This document shows, piece by piece, positions 60,457 through 64,000 of a stretch of 64,000 bases of DNA. The stretch spans positions 310,001-374,000 of the forward strand of contig NZ_JANIDW010000003.1 in NCBI RefSeq assembly GCF_026385475.1. Direction: 5' to 3'. Source of the DNA: Bombella saccharophila. Lineage in GTDB: Bacteria; Pseudomonadota; Alphaproteobacteria; Acetobacterales; Acetobacteraceae. The position numbers were made by a program, and so were the translations under genes. The stretch's first letter is position 1. Every line of letters starts with the position of its first letter. A model generated the notes under the pieces. That model saw only the letters and a list, made by a program, of their open reading frames with translations. It did no database searches and was not told where the DNA came from.

Positions 60457-60960
60457 TTATTGTAAGCCTGCATCATCCTCAACACCGAGAAGCTGGATTT
60501 TGAAGATGAGCGGGCTATTGGGGGGGATAACCCCCATGGAGCGTTTACCATAGCCTAATTTAGGCGGTACATAGAGCTCCCACACATCGCCAACACGCAT
60601 AAGGGGGAGGCCCTCCATCCATCCCTCAATCACACCATCAAGGGGCATTTCCATATAAGCGGCCCCTGTGTGCATCTCTGAGGAATCGAAAATGCCACCG
60701 TCAGGTAAGCGGCCTTCATAGATGATCATCATCGTGCCCCCCTTTTGGGGATGAGGGGAATCTTTAGGGCCAGATTTTAGGATTTTATAGGCCAGACCAT
60801 CAGGCTGCTTATGCACACCGGGTTGTTTATAGACCTGATCCATAAACTGCTGAGGGCTTAATTCCTGTTTTGGTTTGCCTGCACAGCCCGCCAGCCCAAT
60901 AAGGCCCGCGAGGATACATATTGGCAAATAACGGAAGAAAGAACGCAGGGAATGGGACAT
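60457..60960 (-). CDS. FKBP-type peptidyl-prolyl isomerase, predicted lipoprotein
   Basis: The 167-residue protein starts MSHSLRSFFRYLPICILAGL and has a lipobox IGLAGC with lipid-bearing Cys26, so it should be membrane-tethered in the periplasm. The FKBP domain (about residues 60-160) keeps GGTMMIIYEGRLPDGGIFDS, VIEGWMEGLPLMRVGDVWEL and YVPPKLGYGKR. The tyrosine, phenylalanine and tryptophan residues of the binding pocket are mostly present. It could help fold exported proteins alongside SurA. Confidence 0.85.
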   Translation of the reverse strand: MSHSLRSFFRYLPICILAGLIGLAGCAGKPKQELSPQQFMDQVYKQPGVHKQPDGLAYKILKSGPKDSPHPQKGGTMMIIYEGRLPDGGIFDSSEMHTGAAYMEMPLDGVIEGWMEGLPLMRVGDVWELYVPPKLGYGKRSMGVIPPNSPLIFKIQLLGVEDDAGLQ

Positions 60961-60999
60961 AAAATGCCTCTCTATGAAGACGACCAACAAGGACATGGC

Positions 61000-62232
61000 T
61001 TAGGGGGTGCCGCCGCGCCGCCCTTTATTCGCACCCAAGCGCAAGCGTAGCGCATTGAGGCGGATAAAGCCTTGTGCATCGACCTGATTATAGGCGCCTT
61101 CATCATCCTCAAAGGTAACAACACGGGCATCATAAAGGCTATCGGGGCTTTCCCGACCCACGCAGATGACATTCCCTTTATAAAGCTTCAGCCGGACGCG
61201 CCCATTAACGGATTTTTGGCTGCTATCAATCAGGGCTTGGAGCATGTGACGCTCTGGGGAGAACCACAGGCCGTTATAAATCAGCTCTGCATAGCGCGGC
61301 ATGATGCTATCTTTAAGATGCGCAGCTTCACGATCCAACGTGATGGATTCCATAGAGCGATGAGCTTGGAGCAGAATCGTCCCACCGGGTGTCTCGTAAA
61401 TCCCACGGGACTTCATGCCGACAAAGCGGTTTTCCACAATATCAAGGCGACCAATACCGTTAGCTTTGCCAAGCTCATTAAGGCGGGCCAGCAAGTTAGC
61501 CGGGGAGAGGGCCTCACCATTAATAGCGACTGGGTCACCATGTTTGAAGTCGATGGTGATTTCTGTTGCTTTATCCGGTGCAGCCTCTGGAGAGATTGTG
61601 CGTTGGAAGACAATCTCATCAGGCGGGAGGGAGGGGTCCTCTAGAATCTTCCCTTCAGAGGAGGAGTGCAGCAGGTTCGCATCGACAGAGAAGGGAGCTT
61701 CACCGCGCTTATCTTTTGTGACGGGGATTTGATTCTTCTCGGCGAAGTCGAGCAGCTTTGTGCGGGAGGTTAGGTCCCATTCCCGCCAAGGGGCGATGAC
61801 TTTTACATCAGGTTTAAGAGCGTAATAAGCTAGTTCGAAGCGGACTTGGTCATTCCCCTTGCCGGTGGCCCCATGGGCTACGGCATCAGCCCCCACAGCC
61901 TCGGCAATCTCAATCTGCCGTTTAGAGATGAGGGGACGGGCAATGGAGGTGCCGAGCAAATATTGCCCCTCATACACCGTATTAGCGCGGAACATGGGGA
62001 AGACGTAATCCTTAACGAAGGTCTCCCGCAAATCCTCAACAAAAATCTCTTTTACGCCGAGGGATTCAGCCTTACGGCGGGCGGGTTCTAGCTCTTCACC
62101 TTGGCCAAGGTCCGCTGTGAAGGTGACGACCTCGCAGCCATAATGCTCTTGCAGCCAGCGGAGGATAACTGATGTATCCAACCCGCCAGAATAAGCCAGA
62201 ACAACTTTCTTAATGCCTGAGGCTTTGCCCAT
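61000..62232 (-). CDS. argG: Argininosuccinate synthase
   Basis: ArgG joins citrulline and aspartate with ATP to give argininosuccinate, the penultimate arginine step. The 410-residue protein has the ATP-PPi motif [20 protein letters not shown], then [33 protein letters not shown] and [13 protein letters not shown]. The other arginine genes are elsewhere; carbamoyl phosphate for its citrulline comes from carAB at the left of the window. Confidence 0.96.
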   Translation of the reverse strand: MGKASGIKKVVLAYSGGLDTSVILRWLQEHYGCEVVTFTADLGQGEELEPARRKAESLGVKEIFVEDLRETFVKDYVFPMFRANTVYEGQYLLGTSIARPLISKRQIEIAEAVGADAVAHGATGKGNDQVRFELAYYALKPDVKVIAPWREWDLTSRTKLLDFAEKNQIPVTKDKRGEAPFSVDANLLHSSSEGKILEDPSLPPDEIVFQRTISPEAAPDKATEITIDFKHGDPVAINGEALSPANLLARLNELGKANGIGRLDIVENRFVGMKSRGIYETPGGTILLQAHRSMESITLDREAAHLKDSIMPRYAELIYNGLWFSPERHMLQALIDSSQKSVNGRVRLKLYKGNVICVGRESPDSLYDARVVTFEDDEGAYNQVDAQGFIRLNALRLRLGANKGRRGGTP

Positions 62233-62333
62233 GATTGCTCTATATCCTCTGCTAAAAAAACAGAAATCAACTGTCGTTACGCGATAACGCTCTTGTAACA
62301 GGTGTCAGGCCGTTGGGCCAGAGGCCTAGCCTT

Positions 62334-63545
62334 TTAAGGCGTGGCCCGGGCCTGTCTTTGCCGCTCACTTTGGGTTTTAAGTTGCCCACAAGCGGCGAGA
62401 ATATCCTTCCCGCGCGGCATACGGATGGGGGCTGCATAGCCTGCATCCATCACAATTTGGGCAAAACTAGCCAGACGCTCCCTCGTAGAGGGGCGGAACT
62501 CCGACCCCGGCCAAGGGTTAAAGGGGATGAGATTCACCTTGGCGGGCAACCCACGGATGAGCCGTACTAACTCCCGCGCTTCGGCATCGCTATCATTGAC
62601 ATCGCGGATCATGATATATTCAAAGGTGATGCGGCGGGAGTTTGAGGCTGCAGGATAACGATGGCATGCCGCGATAAGCTCTTCAATCGGGTATTTCCGG
62701 TTCAACGGGACAAGTTGATCGCGGAGGTCATTGCGGACAGCATGAAGGGAGATGGCAAGGTTAATCCCCAGCTCATCCCCACAGCGATCCATCATCGGCA
62801 CCACGCCGGAGGTTGAGAGCGTAATGCGCCGGCGGGAGAGGGCGATGCCTTCCCCATCCATGATGATTTTCATCGCTTTGGCAACATTCTCATAATTATA
62901 AAGCGGCTCGCCCATACCCATCAGCACAATGGTGGAGAGCAGACGCGGCGTGTCACCTTTGGGGCTGGGCCATTCCCCATAACTATCCCGTGCGGCCATA
63001 AATTGCCCGACAATTTCCGCCGCTCCCAAATTACGGACGAGCTTTTGCGTCCCCGTATGGCAAAAGCTGCAAGAGAGCGTGCATCCCACTTGGGAGGAAA
63101 TACACACCGCACCACGGTCCTCGCGCCGGTCGGGGATGTAAACCGTCTCGGCCTCTTGTCCATCACGGAAGCGAAAGAGAAACTTACGCGTATCGTCCTT
63201 GGAGGTCTGCTGAGTTGTCACGCTGGGGCGACCGACGATGAAATGCTGCTCCAACTTTGCTTGCAGGGGCTTGGCAATGGTGGACATGCGGGAGAAATCC
63301 GTCACACCTTGATGATATATCCAATGCCAAAGCTGTTTAGCGCGGAAGGGTTTCTCCCCAATCTCGACCAGCATGTCTGCCAGCTCCTCCCGCGAGAGGC
63401 CAACAAGCTCGCGGCGGCCATCTTCTGTGATGGGGGTAGGCGGGGCAAAGAGAGCGGATTTGGCCTCGATGCGTTTGCGCTCACTCTCATTGAGGGCAGC
63501 GACAGCATCAGAGGCAAGCGGGGAGGAGGGGGCCGGGTGAGTCAT
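62334..63545 (-). CDS. rlmN: 23S rRNA/tRNA (adenine-C2)-methyltransferase
   Basis: RlmN is a radical-SAM enzyme that methylates C2 of A2503 in 23S rRNA and A37 of some tRNAs. The 403-residue protein binds a [4Fe-4S] cluster through CxxxCxxC in GCTLSCSFCHTGTQK. It has the N-terminal helical domain (ADMLVEIGEKPFRAKQLWHW), IVLMGMGEPLYNYENVAKAM and the C-terminal loop IRMPRGKDILAACGQLKT with the resolving cysteine. It is followed by argG after 101 bases. Confidence 0.95.
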   Translation of the reverse strand: MTHPAPSSPLASDAVAALNESERKRIEAKSALFAPPTPITEDGRRELVGLSREELADMLVEIGEKPFRAKQLWHWIYHQGVTDFSRMSTIAKPLQAKLEQHFIVGRPSVTTQQTSKDDTRKFLFRFRDGQEAETVYIPDRREDRGAVCISSQVGCTLSCSFCHTGTQKLVRNLGAAEIVGQFMAARDSYGEWPSPKGDTPRLLSTIVLMGMGEPLYNYENVAKAMKIIMDGEGIALSRRRITLSTSGVVPMMDRCGDELGINLAISLHAVRNDLRDQLVPLNRKYPIEELIAACHRYPAASNSRRITFEYIMIRDVNDSDAEARELVRLIRGLPAKVNLIPFNPWPGSEFRPSTRERLASFAQIVMDAGYAAPIRMPRGKDILAACGQLKTQSERQRQARATP

Positions 63546-63621
63546 GGTGGTGGCTCATAACATGGAGGGGCCGGAAAGGGCCAGATAATTGACAGGGAGT
63601 AAGAGGCTAAGAGCGGGCGGT

Positions 63622-64000
63622 TTAGCTGGCCTCTTTACGGGCAGCGATGAGGAATTCTTTATTCCCCTCCGGCCCAGTGATGGGGCTTGGGACAAGGCCT
63701 AGAATCGTCCAACCGGGGAGGGCAGCAAACCAAGTGTGAATCTCTTGGCACACGCGCTCATGCACCGCCGGGTCTCGCACAACCCCTTTAGGGCCAACAT
63801 CCGCACGCCCGGCCTCAAATTGCGGTTTGATGAGCGCAACAGCCCACGCGCCGGGTTTGGCCATCTCTAAGGCTGGGGCAAGCACGGTTTTGAGGCTAAT
63901 AAAGCTGGCATCGCAAACGATAATATCCGGGGCCTCTGGGATATGCTCTTTGCTGAGATGACGAGCATTGGTTTTCTCCAACACTACAACACGCTCATCA
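63622..64000 (-). CDS. tlyA: TlyA-family rRNA methyltransferase, C-terminal part (runs off right edge)
   Basis: The frame is open to the right edge and shows 125 C-terminal residues of the RrmJ-like methyltransferase domain: RVVVLEKTNARHLS, PDIIVCDASFISLKTVLAPA, LIKPQFEAGRADVGPKGVVR and TGPEGNKEFLI. TlyA enzymes 2'-O-methylate rRNA; some homologues were called hemolysins. The S4 domain and SAM motif I lie outside the window. Confidence 0.88.
   Translation of the reverse strand, partial: DERVVVLEKTNARHLSKEHIPEAPDIIVCDASFISLKTVLAPALEMAKPGAWAVALIKPQFEAGRADVGPKGVVRDPAVHERVCQEIHTWFAALPGWTILGLVPSPITGPEGNKEFLIAARKEAS

Noticed and set aside
1-64000. tRNA, rRNA, CRISPR, insertion sequence and prophage signals
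   Set aside because: No CCA-ended cloverleaf, spaced direct repeats, transposase or integrase frames were recognised by eye in any intergenic region.

Overview
The window looks like a stretch of chromosome from an acetic acid bacterium (Alphaproteobacteria, Acetobacteraceae), possibly a bee- or flower-associated genus such as Bombella or Saccharibacter. Pointers are the quinoprotein glucose dehydrogenase of the membrane, the alphaproteobacterial NadQ-type regulator next to nadABC, the acidic rpoD, and the gene order carB-carA / GatB-YqeY / dnaG / rpoD. The genus is inferred from memory of these traits. No rRNA, tRNA, CRISPR array, insertion sequence or prophage was seen.

Layout. 1-418: 5' part of an AT-rich gene leaving the left edge, read here as a phosphoethanolamine-transferase-like membrane protein. 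0.5-7 kb (minus): ilvA, greA, carB and carA; carA carries an N-terminal helix-turn-helix domain and has two palindromes upstream. 7.2-16.8 kb: a GatB/YqeY protein, two tandem EamA transporters (minus), dnaG, rpoD, rpsF-rpsR-rplI and a cyclopropane fatty acid synthase. 16.8-25.6 kb (minus): cysQ, tsaC, lptF, lptG, lptD, surA and rsmA, an outer-membrane biogenesis block. 25.7-34.7 kb (plus): pepA, holC, then a tightly coupled set of five membrane/large-subunit genes related to group 4 hydrogenases and Complex I. Its last member, a HyfI/NuoB-like gene, lies beyond an antisense lipid kinase. 34.6-46.3 kb: pssA, psd, gloB, nadC-nadB-nadA, nadQ, a DUF2125 protein, plsC, a DUF218 protein, ftsX, ftsE and a small membrane protein. 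46.4-50.4 kb (plus): two histidine kinases with receiver-like N termini, and sufE. 50.4-53.4 kb (minus): a small secreted repeat protein and the glucose dehydrogenase. 53.8-59.3 kb (plus): rpmI, rplT, pheS, pheT and lpxB. 59.3-64 kb (minus): trpS, an FKBP lipoprotein, argG, rlmN and a tlyA fragment cut by the right edge.

How the genes fit together. Several groups serve the envelope: LptF/G/D, SurA and LpxB for lipopolysaccharide; PssA, Psd, PlsC, a lipid kinase and Cfa for phospholipids. NAD synthesis (nadABC) forms a unit with its likely repressor and an operator that overlaps the promoter. 

Most unusual are (1) the hydrogenase-4/Complex-I-like cluster, whose large subunit lacks all four nickel-binding cysteines while its NuoB-like subunit keeps the N2-cluster cysteines; (2) the HTH-CarA fusion, with two 17-bp palindromes exactly 50 bp apart and an internal ribosome-binding site that could also yield ordinary CarA; (3) an FtsE lacking several ATPase motifs; and (4) paired histidine kinases, one with phosphorylation-dead receiver domains.
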